Source of the DNA: Ooceraea biroi | Taxonomy: Eukaryota > Arthropoda > Insecta > Hymenoptera > Formicidae | Direction of reading: 5' to 3' | DNA length: 64,000 bases | Assembly: GCF_003672135.1 (NCBI RefSeq) | Contig: NC_039513.1 | Coordinates: 62,001-126,000, forward strand | Made by a program: the position numbers and the translations under genes | Part shown: positions 9,730 to 19,572 of the stretch, piece by piece | Numbering within the stretch: the stretch's first letter is position 1 | How the letters are laid out: the number at the start of each line of letters is the position of its first letter | The notes under the pieces: generated by a model | The model's database searches: none | What the model saw: only the letters and a program-made list of their open reading frames with translations | What the model was told of the DNA's origin: nothing

Positions 9730-10796
9730 ATGCTCGGTTATACGTCGAACGAGTTGACCGACATTCTTCTCATCCTAGGAGAATGTCGACGTAATTACAA
9801 AAGAGCAGCAGCATTGTACCGAAGAAGATTTCCTCTACGACAACATCCGAGTCATACTGCAATACGTAAAATTGAAATAAGGATTCGGAGAGGGAATCTC
9901 TGTCGACGAAGAAGATGTTACAACGTAGATGATTACGCGCTGAATGCTCGTTTCCTCGTAACTCTGGCGATGGTTCATTTGAACTCTCATGTATTATTAC
10001 GTGAAATTAAGCGTACAATGGGAATTCCAAGATCGACTGCTTCTAGATACTTGAAGGTTGCAAAGTACCACCCTTATCATATTACACTAAATCAAGCCTT
10101 GACTGAGAATGATCATCGAGAACGGCTATTATTTTGTCGCTGGGCAACACAGCAACTTCTGCACGATGGCGATTTTTTTAAGTACGTTTTGTTCAGCGAT
10201 GAAGCTACTTTTCATAGTCATGGAACGTTGAATCGTCATAATTGTCACTATTGGGCTCCAGTTGATCCTCGTTGGATGCAACAAATAGACATTCAGCATC
10301 GATGGAGTCTCACTGTCTGGTGCGGAATCGTCAATGGCTATGTAATTGGCCCCTACTTTTTTGATGGTATGGTTAATGCTCAGAATTATTTACAATTTCT
10401 AAGAGATATTCTTCCAATACTTCTTGAAGATATTGACCTTAATACACGGAGAAGAATGTGGTTCCAATATGATGGTGCAGGTCCTCACTATGCCAATATC
10501 GTCAGAGATTATCTGAACAAGACCTTCCGTGAGTATGGATTGGAAGGGGTAGTCGAGTAAGATGGCCAGCAAGATCACCAGATTTAACTTCTCCAGATTT
10601 TTATTTATGAGGTTACCTGAAAGATGTAGTCTATCGGGAGAGACCAACGACAAGAGAAAACATGATGGAGAGGATCCGAGCAGCGTGTAACATTATTCCA
10701 CGTGATGTTCTCTTACGTACTGTTACAAACTTCGAGAGACGGATTCAATATTGTCAACAAGTCAACGGAGCTACGTTTGAACATCTCATCAGATGA
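9730..10796 (+). pseudogene. DD41D Tc1/mariner transposase, nearly full length, one frameshift and one stop
   Basis: The first frame (277 codons to 10560) has an N-terminal helix-turn-helix region (TDILLILGECRRNYKRAA), a basic linker, and a second HTH with GIPRSTASRYLK. The DDE/D core follows, with FSDEATF (first Asp, residue 157) and MWFQYDGAGPHY (second Asp, residue 248). The frame shifts near 10530, and the next frame gives WIGRGSRVRWPARSPDL and the third Asp (SPDFYL), again 41 residues from the second. The conserved tryptophan after FYL is a TGA stop (10608-10610). The end is FEHLIR at 10796. The length, about 355 residues, suits a complete transposase. Terminal repeats were not found nearby. 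Inactive copy of the same family as 13790-14842. Confidence 0.85.
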
Positions 10797-10909
10797 GCAG
10801 AGAGACGACCTACAAAACTAATTTACAACTACCTTACTTGGCTTTAATTGACTACATAACGGTATGATCTTGCCTTACCTGACTGGATCAGAGCACGATC
10901 TTGCCTTAA

Positions 10910-12154
10910 GGGGTCATACTTAGTTGCAAGGTGAAAAAAAACGTGATTTTCGGGGATTTTTATAAGAAAGTTCAAGTAATTTTTTCTTACAACAAAATGT
11001 TGATATCAAAAGTACATATATTGAACAACATTCAGAATTTTTTTCGTTGAAAAATATTGTAAATTGAGGAAGTTACGGCCACCTTAAGGAAACCTGGTTT
11101 TTCAGCGGTGTCGTGCGGTGTTCGCGATAACTCCAAGCCAAATCATCTAAAATAAAAAAACCAAAACGATTCTGTTAGTATATGAATATATCTTGTTCGT
11201 GAACGAAGGATTTTTTGAAAAAATAAATTTTGACAAAATGGCGACCGTTTTAAGGAAAAATGTGATTTTTCGGGCTCTTAATTTTTCGTTTTCCTTCAAG
11301 AAAAAAAATTTTTCATTAAAAAAAAACACTTCGTTCACGAACAAGCCCTTGATACACAGAATAAGTACGAAAAAATTTTAGGTCGATTGCTTTAACGGTT
11401 CTCGAGATATCGTGATCACCGCACGGGACTTTTTCGAAAAATGTAATTTCGAGAAAAACGCGTTTAAAGTTTGCAGTCTAGTTATCAGTAGTTATCAGTA
11501 GTAGAGTATAGTTTAATTTTTTTAACTTACACAGAATTATCGATTTCAGGCCCATAAAGTAAGCCTTCTGCTGCTGAAGCCACCTCCAAAGCATCAATTT
11601 TCTCCTGTCTACGACGCTTTCTGGCCTCTTGTGCACTAAAACTTGCTTCGTTCATCTCCGCTGTCTTAGGGTTGAAAGATTGTTTTCTCTTCTTTGATCT
11701 TGATTTGTACGTTTTTAGCAGTGCTCTTTTATTTCGTGTGACTTTTTCATTCGGATTCATCGTGAAAAACACGCGAAAATGAAAGCGAAATCGAAAACCT
11801 GCAGCAAAATCGAAGTAGCTAAGTTGATCTGCTTAGCCCAAAACCAACTGCCAAACTGAGCTCGTTGGCCGTTTGAATACAAGCACACAGAAACTTGTTT
11901 AGACGTGTAGCGAACCTGTCCTATTGTGTCCTGTCTATTGTGAGTATAAACCCAGGTAGTGCGCCCTGCTTGCCGCCGCGCCGCGCGCGCTACCTGCTCT
12001 CGGAGCGGTCCCTACGTTCAAACTCGCATAACTTTGTCAATTTTCGTCTGATTGACATGAAATTTTCAGAAAACATTCTTGAAATGGTGTACTTCAAGAA
12101 TATGCAAAAACCCAAAAATCGATTTTTTCGATTTTTCTAACTAGGTATGACCCC
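10910..12154. mobile_element. 1245-bp element with GGGGTCATAC ends and TTAA target duplication
   Basis: The left end is GGGGTCATACTTAGTT and the right end is AACTAGGTATGACCCC, inverted repeats of about 16 bp. TTAA is present on both sides (10906-10909 and 12155-12158). TTAA specificity is known for piggyBac and Sola3 transposons; the terminal sequence does not decide between them. Internally it is AT-rich with an imperfect inverted stretch around TCGTTCACGAACAAG/CTTGTTCGTGAACGA (about 11190-11345). It contains one short reading frame at 11527-11772. Part of it is shared with 39650-40000. Confidence 0.8.
11527..11772 (-). CDS. Hypothetical basic 81-residue frame in TTAA element
   Basis: Not recognised. 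The peptide is strongly basic (KVTRNKRALLKTYKSRSKKR), with an Arg/Lys/Glu helix (EARKRRRQEKIDALEVAS) and the end AAEGLLYGPEID. A very similar end, EAEGLLYASGLD, is encoded at 39740-39830, which argues that this is a real, once-translated segment of an element protein. GTAAGT follows the last codons on this strand, so it may be a first exon. A catalytic domain is not visible, so the element is probably non-autonomous. Confidence 0.35.
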   Translation of the reverse strand: MFFTMNPNEKVTRNKRALLKTYKSRSKKRKQSFNPKTAEMNEASFSAQEARKRRRQEKIDALEVASAAEGLLYGPEIDNSV

Positions 12155-12439
12155 TTAACTGGCTGGATCAGAGCACGATCTTGTCTTAACTGGCTGGATC
12201 AGAGCACGATCTTGTCTTAACTGGCTGGATCAGTGATCAATCTTGTCTTAATTGGCCGGATCTGTGATCGATCTTGCCTTAGTTGGCTGGATGTAAAACA
12301 CATGCATACGCACGCACGCACATGCTGATGGTAAACAGTAAAATACTAAAAAAAACTTCAGTGTCTGTTATAAAGCGAGTATTATTATTGGTCCGCTAAA
12401 GGTTGAACCTGAGTTTTCGGGATAAGGAGGGTGTTTTTA

Positions 12440-12688
12440 AAAACAATGTCGGACAAAAGTTACTTACTTTTTGACGAAGAATCAGAATCTGCAATAAAAA
12501 GTATGGGATTCCGTTAAAAAAAATAAAAGTTGAACTCCATATGACCTTGATAACGCCACCCAAGGTCAAACCAATAGTACCGTCTTATGTCCCCCTCGAA
12601 GTCACAAAACTTTTGTTTGAAACATTTTTCGATTTAACGCAGTGTTTCTGAAATATTTTAGGGGAAACTGTAAAATGGGACACCCTAT
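12440..12688. mobile_element. ACAGGGTG-family element end
   Basis: The right edge is TGGGACACCCTATAT. The interior (AAAAGTTACTTACTTTTTGACGA..., GAATCTGCAATAAAAAGT, CAAGGTCAAACCAATAG, GTCCCCCTCGAAGTC) matches the right arm of the palindrome at 47636-47877 nearly word for word. The left edge is not clear. Confidence 0.65.
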
Positions 12689-12705
12689 ATGTATATAAAT
12701 GTATA

Positions 12706-13365
12706 TACAGGGTATTAAAAAAGTGTCGGATTTGCTCAACACCATTCGGTATAGAATGAAAATATAAGAAAAAATGTGTAATACTACTTTTCGATGCGAT
12801 GAATAGTTTCGTCGCAATTAATTATTGTAATCAGTCAATCAGTGTGGAGTTACAAGAGTAAGCCAGGGGCGCAATGCGCGAAGTGAAACAGGCTGCGACG
12901 GTTATCGCGCTCATGCTCTCGTAACGATCACAGAGGAAGTGCTTGCGACTTATTTATTTATTTTAGTCAGCTTGCTTATGATATGAGTAACAAAATAATT
13001 TACAGAAGCAGTCATCACGTAAAATATTTGCGTGAGTCTGGTTCTATCATAATATTAGGTGATAAACTTAATTCCTGCCTACAAGCGGCAATGGCGCACA
13101 AATGGCAAATGTCATATGGTAACGAAGTATGATCGCGAAGTATGTAATAAACTACCGCCCCGCGCGCCTAGCAACCACGATCGCTAGGCGGTCACATCTC
13201 GCGCGCTTACATTTGGCGGTAGGCCGGCTTAATATGATAATTTTTAATAATTAATTACTTGATAATTATTGCGAAAATTGTAAAGTGGTACAGGACTTTT
13301 CTTTTCAGTTCATTGTGCTTTACCAGCTCACGAGCGTTTGTCCGCTTCATGCCGGACACCCTGTA
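12706..13365. mobile_element. 660-bp ACAGGGTG element (non-autonomous)
   Basis: It begins TACAGGGTATTAAAAAAGTG and ends GCCGGACACCCTGTA, with short terminal inverted repeats. Its right part is the counterpart, in inverted orientation, of 1056-1300 (shared CGCGCCTAGCAACC... and GGCGGTAGGCCGG text). A stray stretch at 46690-46996 also belongs here. No transposase is encoded. Confidence 0.6.
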
Positions 13366-13370
13366 TAATA

Positions 13371-15249
13371 TACATGGTGTCCCAGACCACGCGTACACCC
13401 CTTTTAAAATGAAAATAAATGGCTTTTATCAAAACTCGCAAACATTTTTTAAGTAAATCGGGTACGCTCTATCGAATGGTGATATTTTCAACTTTTGATT
13501 CCGATCGGAAATACGTCATCCAGACCGGAAGTTGAATATTTTGAGGGTAACATGGTACTTTTTATTACAGATTCGAATTGTACGTAAAAAAAATAAGAAA
13601 CTTTTGCATGAAACGTTTTTTCTGAAAGTGCCTCTGTCAACCTTAAAATTGACCTTGAAAGTAAATGTGATGAAATAACTTCGTGTTTCTGTGGCGTAAC
13701 TAATGACAAGGATGTGTATGTGCTTGCATGTACGGTACCTTATGAACGTTCGCACACACGTATCTGAGTGACTGAAGTGTATGTTCAAACAAAATATTCA
13801 AAGTGAGCACTATTCGCTGTGATGCAAGCATCTATTCTATTTTGGAAGGAATTGATTGCTCGAAGAATCTCATCATCGCCTAAGGATCGAATTGCTTCAC
13901 TTATCCTATGAATCATATCACATCTTGTAGTTGAACGTTTACGGTACACCAAATCTTTTACCTTTCCCCATATAAATAATAATCAAGGATAGTGAGGTCC
14001 GGCGATCGGAGTGGATAAGTGATCGGACCATATTTGCCAATTCACTTGTTGGGAAACATAGTATTTAATACTGTACGGGCAACTTTCGATGTATGTGACG
14101 GACATCCATCTTGTTGGAATTACATATCCAGGCGCAATCACAGAGGAAGAGTTTCTAACAAGACAGGAAGATCTGTCTCTATCAAGGCTGAGTATCTATC
14201 AGCATTTAGAGTTTCTTGAAAGAAAATAGGACCTATGATGCGATTTCCAATAATACCGCACCAAACATTGATTTTCCCTACATGTTGATGGTCTATTTCT
14301 CTCAACCAGTGAGGATTAACCTGTGACCAATGACGACAGTTCCAAGTATTGACAGATCCAACACTTTTAAATGTGCATTCATCACAAAACAAAATTTTGT
14401 GATGAAAATCAGGTGGTTGTCTTATCCAGTTGCAAAATGCAAGTCTCTGATAAAAAGCATTGTTAGTCAATGCTTAATGAAGAGACATTCTATAAGGGTG
14501 AAACTTGTTTTGTCTGAAAATGCGCCAGATACTACTACGACTAACACCAGAATTTCTTTCTCGGCGTCTTAAGGAATCACGAGGATTTAATTCTGCCGAT
14601 TCAAGAATTTCCGCCGCTCTTTCATCCCTAATTGGACGGTGGATCTGTCTATCCTTGTTATGGTGAGGCTGAATGACACCTTCGTTTTGTATTCGTTTAG
14701 CCAAACGTGGAAAAACGTTGCGTGAATGAGGTGTTCGATCAGGATACCGCTGTCGCCATAATATTTCAGTTGCAGAGAACGAACCTCTACACTCACCCAA
14801 AATTAGTAGCATATCATATGCTTCCATATTCGAATAGGACATGGCTAGATGGATCTTTATGAAACCTTCGTTATCAAGAATAGTAAATACATTAAATTAA
14901 CCCGATATTCAACTGATGGGAAGTAGCCGTGAAAGCTGAAGTTCATTATTTCATCACATTTACTTTCAAGGTCAATTTTAAAGTTGACAGAGGCACTTTC
15001 AGAAAAAACGTTTGATACAAAAGTTTCTTATTTTGTCACGTACAATTCGAACCTGTAATAAAAAGTACCATGTTCCCCTCAAAACATTCAACTTCAGGTC
15101 CAGATGGTGTATTTCCGGTCGGAATCAAAAGTTGAAAATATCACCATTCGATAGAGCGTACTCGATTTACTTAAAAACTGTTCGCGAGTTTTGATAAAAG
15201 TCATTTATTTTCATTTTAAAAAGGTACGGGTGGTCTGAGATACCCTGTA
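13371..15249 (-). mobile_element. DD41D Tc1/mariner element with ~300-bp terminal inverted repeats
   Basis: The outer ends are TACATGGTGTCCCAGACCAC (13371) and, inverted, TACAGGGTATCTCAGACCAC (15249). The arms 13371-13682 and 14943-15249 match throughout, sharing ATTCGAACCTGTAAT-type text, the CCGATCGGAA/TTCCGGTCGG motif and the ACCTTGAAAG tract. A TA flanks the ends, consistent with Tc1/mariner insertion. Between the arms lies a broken DD41D transposase on the minus strand. At 1879 bp it is a structurally complete but inactive element. Its terminal 18 bp are the same as those of the palindrome at 47978. Confidence 0.85.
13790..14842 (-). pseudogene. DD41D transposase of the 1879-bp element
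   Basis: From 14842 on the minus strand: N-terminal HTH (EAYDMLLILGECRGSF), a second HTH (NSGVSRSSIWRIFRQNKF), a frameshift at about 14471, then FCDECTF with the first catalytic Asp, WCGIIGNRIIGPIFF, and past a stop FQQDGCPSHTS with the second Asp. RSPDLTILDYYLYG holds the third Asp, again 41 residues on. Two tryptophan codons are now TGA/TAG-type stops. The C-terminal tail ends near AHFEYF at about 13795. The layout is the same as 9730-10796, to which it is clearly related though diverged. Inactive. Confidence 0.85.
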
Positions 15250-15264
15250 TATTAATATATATTA

Positions 15265-15320
15265 TACAGGGAGTCTCATAACTCTGTTACCGCCGGTTAA
15301 TGGCGTATAGTTGGGACTTA
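15265..15320 (+). mobile_element. ACAGGGAG-type element start
   Basis: TACAGGGAGTCTCATAACTC begins here, followed by GGTTAATGGCGTATAG, which echoes the GGTTAATGGTAGATTCC of the 47978 palindrome. It continues past the inserted MITE to about 15545, where similarity ends without a matching right terminus. Confidence 0.45.
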
Positions 15321-15510
15321 GGCCCAGTTCCACAACTTATTTTAACTGGAGTTTAACTCGTTAATGGAGAATTCACAATGCGTCACGTTTAGAATCTCTA
15401 GAAAACGAACTCTCCTATTGGATTAAACGTCAAACATCGGACATCGGACGCAGTATGAATTCTTCATTAACGAGTTAAATGTCGGTTAAAGTAAATTGTG
15501 AAACTGGGCC
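15321..15510. mobile_element. 190-bp MITE with TTA duplication (PIF/Harbinger-like)
   Basis: Inverted ends GGCCCAGTTCCACAAC and GTGAAACTGGGCC extend inwards through TTAACTCGTTAATGGA and its complement. TTA lies on both sides (15318-15320, 15511-15513). A 3-bp TTA/TAA duplication with GGCCC-type ends is the mark of PIF/Harbinger MITEs. No coding. Confidence 0.8.
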
Positions 15511-15685
15511 TTAACTGACAAGGAGAGGACCAAGGTGTAATCCCTCTGATTTCGTTCAACTTTTAATATATTGACAAATAAAAGCTCAAATTCTTTAGAT
15601 ACAAATAAAATAAAACTGAAACAAAGAGCGAAGCTAGGTGTACGTGCTTATTATTAAAATTAAATTACAATACAATTCACAACAA

Positions 15686-15718
15686 ACGTTTCGGTCTTTT
15701 CGTTAAACCATCTTCAAT
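15686..15718 (-). ncRNA. Hammerhead-core-like motif, Penelope-type end
   Basis: The minus strand reads TTGAAGA, a short stem/loop, then CCGAAACG, a variant of the CTGANGA...GAAAC layout seen at 30936, 40741 and 59367. The first base of the core is changed (T for C), so it is probably a dead version. No Penelope coding was found next to it. Confidence 0.3.
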
Positions 15719-15730
15719 GTATTAACTATC

Positions 15731-15988
15731 TCACAAAAATTACTTTTTTTAAAAAAAGGAGAAAAAAGGCGCCAAGTACATGCGCCAGTCGCAACCAACC
15801 AAATAAAAATTAATCTATTACACAAATGTCGTATATATATAAAATTAACCAAGTAAAGATTAACTTATTAAAAAAATGTCGTATATAAACCTATAAAAAA
15901 TATGATATCGGAAAATGGCGCCAAGTAAAACTTTACCAGTCACAACTAACCAAATAAAAATTAATTTCTTTAAAAAATGTCGTATATA
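15731..15988. repeat. Left outer arm (A) of the 6-kb nested palindrome
   Basis: Pairs with 21663-21948. It contains three imperfect direct units, each with TGTCGTATATA and AACCAAATAAAAATTAA, and the stretch TGGCGCCAAGTAAAACTTTA. It directly abuts the TACAGGGTGTCC end of the palindromic element B. Confidence 0.85.
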
Positions 15989-16348
15989 TACAGGGTGTCC
16001 AATTTTAATCTATCACCCCTCGTAACTTTTCAGGGAGCGGTCATAGAGAAAAATGGTTCATACAAAAGTTTCTTGACTTCGAGGGGGACATGAGATGGTG
16101 TCATTGGTTTGACCTTGAGTGAACCTGCCAAGGTCATATGGAGTTCAACTTTGTTTTTTTAAATAGAATCCCCTATTTTTCATTGCATATTCTTGTAGCT
16201 TGCCTCGAGAGCTTTTCAATTCACTATAAGAAAGTATTTTTTCATTAAATACTTTCCGAGTTATGAGGCTTGAAAGTTACAGTTACCGCCGGCATTAGTA
16301 TTACCCAAGGTGTATCGCGTGGAGGTTGCACGGTCGGATTGACACCTC

Positions 16349-16350
<2 letters not shown>

Positions 16351-16388
<38 letters not shown>

Positions 16389-16621
16389 TGTGGGTGGGTG
16401 GGTGTGTGTTACAGCAGAGATATGGACCCCACGGTTCGTCACTCCCGAAGTATTTAATGACTCCAAACCCTTTCTGTGACACACACACACACCACACACC
16501 ACACCACACACACACACACACACACACAAAAGGAGAGGGTTTGGAGTCGGTAAATACTGTGGGAGTGACGAACCACGGGGTCCTCATCTCCTCTGTTACA
16601 CACACACACACACACACACAA
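16351..16621. repeat. Mirrored GT and CA microsatellites at the palindrome centre
   Basis: GT runs at 16351-16383 and GGTGTGTG text to 16410 are followed by CA runs at 16481-16528 and 16599-16621. The strand switch from GT to CA reflects the inverted arms. Confidence 0.9.
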
Positions 16622-16883
16622 AGAGGTGTAAATCCGACCGAACAACTTCCACGTGGTACACCTTGGGTAATGCTAATGCCGGCGGTACTGTAACTTTCAA
16701 GCCTTGTAACTCAAAAAGTACTTAATGAAAAAATACTTTCTTATAGTGAATTGAAAAGCTCTCGAGGTAAGCTACAAGAATATGCAATGAAAATAAGTGG
16801 CAGTTATCAGCCGATAATAGAAGGAAGCAGTTATCATCGGAACGGAGAAGTCAAGCTGGGTCGGAGGAAACAGTGGAACACCA

Positions 16884-18266
16884 ATGACTAAGGCAGGCGG
16901 AAGCTCAGAAAAGAAAAAGGAATCAAAAAGAAAAGAAAGATCCATCATCATAGAAAGAGTTACCAGGCAGAGGACAGGCAGTCTAGGGTCAATAGCTGAC
17001 TCATTCAAGAGAAAAAGAGAAGAGGAGGACGAAGAGGACAGGATAAAGGCGGAAAAAGAATTTTACGAGATCTTCCGTAAATCTAGGATTGTGGATAGAA
17101 CACCACCACATAAGAAAGAAGAAGAAACCGAAGAGTCACGGAAAATTCAGAAAGGAAAGAAAATAGGGGACAAGGAAGAAACAGACATGGATAAATTAGA
17201 ACAGATAACGGAAATTATGCTAACAATTAAAAAAGACACAGAAGAGATAAAAAAAGAAAACAAAGAAATAAAGGCGGAATTGCAAGTCATGAGGGAAGAG
17301 TGGAAAAGAAGGCAAGAAGAATGGGTGAAAGAGAAGAAGATAATGGAAGAGAGACTAAATGAACTAGAGACTAAAGAGGAACAAATGGAAATGATGATAG
17401 CAAGAATGAAACAACTGGAAAGGAAAGACGATGAAAGAGAGAGAAGAGAAAGAAGGAACAACATCATTATGAAAGGAGAGGGGATACCGACTGAAGGATC
17501 ACCGAAGGAGATAATAAAACAAACATTAAGACAAGAATTGCAAATCGAGGCGGACATAGAAGATGCGTACTGGATAAAAAGGGAGCAGGGTAGAAGAATG
17601 CTGGTAGCAAAGTTAGGGAGTTGGCAACAGAAGAAGGAAATATTAATAAAGAAGAGCAAAATGAAAGGAAAGAAACTGTACATTGACAATGATCTAACGA
17701 AAAAGGAAAGAGACGTACAAAAAGAGATAACGGGAATAGCAAGAACAAAAAGAGAACAAGGAGAGGAAGTAAAGATAGGATACAAGAAACTTATAGCCAA
17801 CGGGAAAACTTTCATATGGGAGGAAGAAGAAGGAATGAAGGAGATAAATTTTCGGAACAAAGACCGACACAGACCAAGGCGGGAGAAACACGGAACGGAT
17901 AAAATAACGAGACAGAACAACAAAGGCGACGAAAACTGGCTCAGAAATAAACGAAAGAAACAATACACAAGGAATAAACTAAAAAAGGATGACGCCGAAA
18001 ACACAAAAGAGATCAAGGTAATATTTTGGAACACGGCAGGAATTGCAAGGAAAGATAAAGATTTCTGGGAGTATGTACGAAAATTTAAGATAGTCAATCT
18101 AACAGAAACGTGGAATAAAATGGAAGCATGGATGCCCAAAGAATTTAAATGGGAAATCCAATATGCAACAAGGGATAAGAAGAAAGGAAGAGGAAGTGGA
18201 GGCATGATAGTAGGAGTGAAGAAAAATATCAGGATGGAGACGTACAAAAAGAAACAAGAGGAATAA
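16884..18266 (+). CDS. LINE ORF1-like protein fused in frame to start of endonuclease
   Basis: 460 residues from the first ATG after the short leader. Residues 1-100 are basic and acidic low-complexity. A coiled coil spans about 101-185 (heptad-rich EEIKKENKEIKAELQVMREE). RRNNIIMKG at about 190 opens an RRM-like and CTD region (MLVAKLGSWQQKKEI, KKLYIDNDLTKKERDVQ, GYKKLIANGKTFIW to about 330), as in L1-type ORF1 RNA chaperones. Without a stop, the frame runs through a basic linker into endonuclease text IKVIFWNTAGIARKDKDFW from about 377 and LTETW, the catalytic Glu motif. So ORF1 and ORF2 seem continuous rather than separate. The frame ends where a one-base loss shifts the reading. Confidence 0.8.
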   Translation: MTKAGGSSEKKKESKRKERSIIIERVTRQRTGSLGSIADSFKRKREEEDEEDRIKAEKEFYEIFRKSRIVDRTPPHKKEEETEESRKIQKGKKIGDKEETDMDKLEQITEIMLTIKKDTEEIKKENKEIKAELQVMREEWKRRQEEWVKEKKIMEERLNELETKEEQMEMMIARMKQLERKDDERERRERRNNIIMKGEGIPTEGSPKEIIKQTLRQELQIEADIEDAYWIKREQGRRMLVAKLGSWQQKKEILIKKSKMKGKKLYIDNDLTKKERDVQKEITGIARTKREQGEEVKIGYKKLIANGKTFIWEEEEGMKEINFRNKDRHRPRREKHGTDKITRQNNKGDENWLRNKRKKQYTRNKLKKDDAENTKEIKVIFWNTAGIARKDKDFWEYVRKFKIVNLTETWNKMEAWMPKEFKWEIQYATRDKKKGRGSGGMIVGVKKNIRMETYKKKQEE

Positions 18267-19572
18267 TAAGCTACAAAGTAAAGATTAAGGGAGAAATATG
18301 GAGAATTATTTCAATCTACAACAGAGAAGGGAAAAAGAGGACATTAGAAGAACTAGAAGAAAAAATTGAAAATGAAAGAGAGAAGAAACTGATAATTGGA
18401 GATTTCAACGCGAGAACGGCACAGAAAGGAGAAATAGTATGGAATGAGGAAGAAGAAAGTAAAAGGACTTCGAAGGATAAGACAATAAACAGACAAGGAA
18501 TGGATTTGATAGAGAAAATAGAAAAGATGGGACTTGGTATACTAAACGGAAACAAGGAAGAGGATGAACAAGGAGAGTGGACGTTTACAGGGACAATGGG
18601 AAAATCAGTAATAGACTATGCAATCTGCAATGTGGAAACATGGGAAGAAATTAAGAGCTTCAAAATAGGAGAGAGGACGGAGGCAGATCACCAACCACTG
18701 GTGGTAGAAATGAAGGCGAAAATAGAGGAGATAAGAAGAGAGGAAGAAGAGAGAGAAATAGAGATAAAAGATTGGTCAGAAGAAGGAATAAAAATATATA
18801 AGGAAAATCTTAAGAGAAGAAAGACAGAAAAAGAAGGAGCACAGGAAGAATGGGAAGAACTAGTGGAAGAAATCAGAAAGGCGATAAACAAAAAGACAAT
18901 CAAGAGAAAAGCGAAAGGAATAGGACAGAAAACTTGGTGGGACAAGGAATGTAGAAACAGTAAAACGAAACTAAATCGATCTTTAAGACAAATGAAAAAA
19001 GGAACGATAGAAAGAAGAGAATATATAGAAGAAAAACAAAGGCACAACAAACTATGTGAAAGAAAGCGAAAAGAGGACAGAGAAAGAGAACAGAAAAGAT
19101 TAGCAGAAATAAGCAACGAAACAGAGATATGGAGATACATAAGGAAGGAAAGAGGTCAACGAGAACAACTGGACAACAGCATAGGAGAATTACAATGGAA
19201 AAGACATTTTATGGAATTACTGGAAGGAAAAGAAATAACCGATACAGAAGACGAGCAGGAAGAGAAGGATATACGGGAAAAATTGTGCAGAGAGGAAGAG
19301 GCAGTGGAGGAACGAGGAGGAATCACAGAAGAAGAATTAGAAACTGCGATAAAAAGGCTCAAGAAAAAGAAAGCAACGGGAGAAGATGGACTCAAAAACG
19401 AAGTATGGTTAAATGCAGACAGAGAAACAAAAGAAAAATTAAGAAGAATTCTAGGGAAGATATGGAATGGAAAGAAAATACCAAGAGGGTGGAAAACAGG
19501 CTTAATATATCCAATCCATAAGAAAGGAGACAGGAAAGAAGTTAAAAATTACAGAGGAATTACACTTTTGGA
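18263..19572 (+). pseudogene. LINE endonuclease C-terminal part and RT N-terminal part
   Basis: Continues the endonuclease in the -1 frame with IIGDFNAR (metal-binding Asp/Asn), SVIDYAICN and TEADHQPLV (the catalytic His motif). A Lys/Glu-rich linker follows. The start of the RT fingers then comes with KKKATGEDGLKNEVW, RGWKTGLIYPIHKKGDRKEV and NYRGITLL. A second one-base shift near 19570 ends this frame. A methionine start at 18500 is internal and not a natural start. Endonuclease nicks the target, so its conserved motifs imply recent competence. Confidence 0.8.

Larger units (their letters stand above)
10850..12292. repeat. 31-bp minisatellite split by a TTAA element
   Basis: Units of about 31 bp, CTGGCTGGATCAGAGCACGA followed by TCTTGTCTTAA, occur once or twice at 10860-10909 and about four times at 12155-12292, with variants towards the right end (AATCTTGTCTTAATTGGCC). 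The two blocks are separated only by the insertion at 10910-12154, which used the TTAA present in the unit. Confidence 0.85.

Noticed and set aside
16245..16693. Cys/Val and Thr/His-repeat frames
   Set aside because: Read from GT/CA microsatellites.
17147..18247. 366-codon minus-strand frame
   Set aside because: Antisense of the A-rich LINE ORF; composition is Ser/Phe/Leu only.
18240..18270. Programmed -1 frameshift between LINE reading frames
   Set aside because: No clean slippery heptamer in the zero frame and a second shift occurs downstream; plain mutation is simpler.
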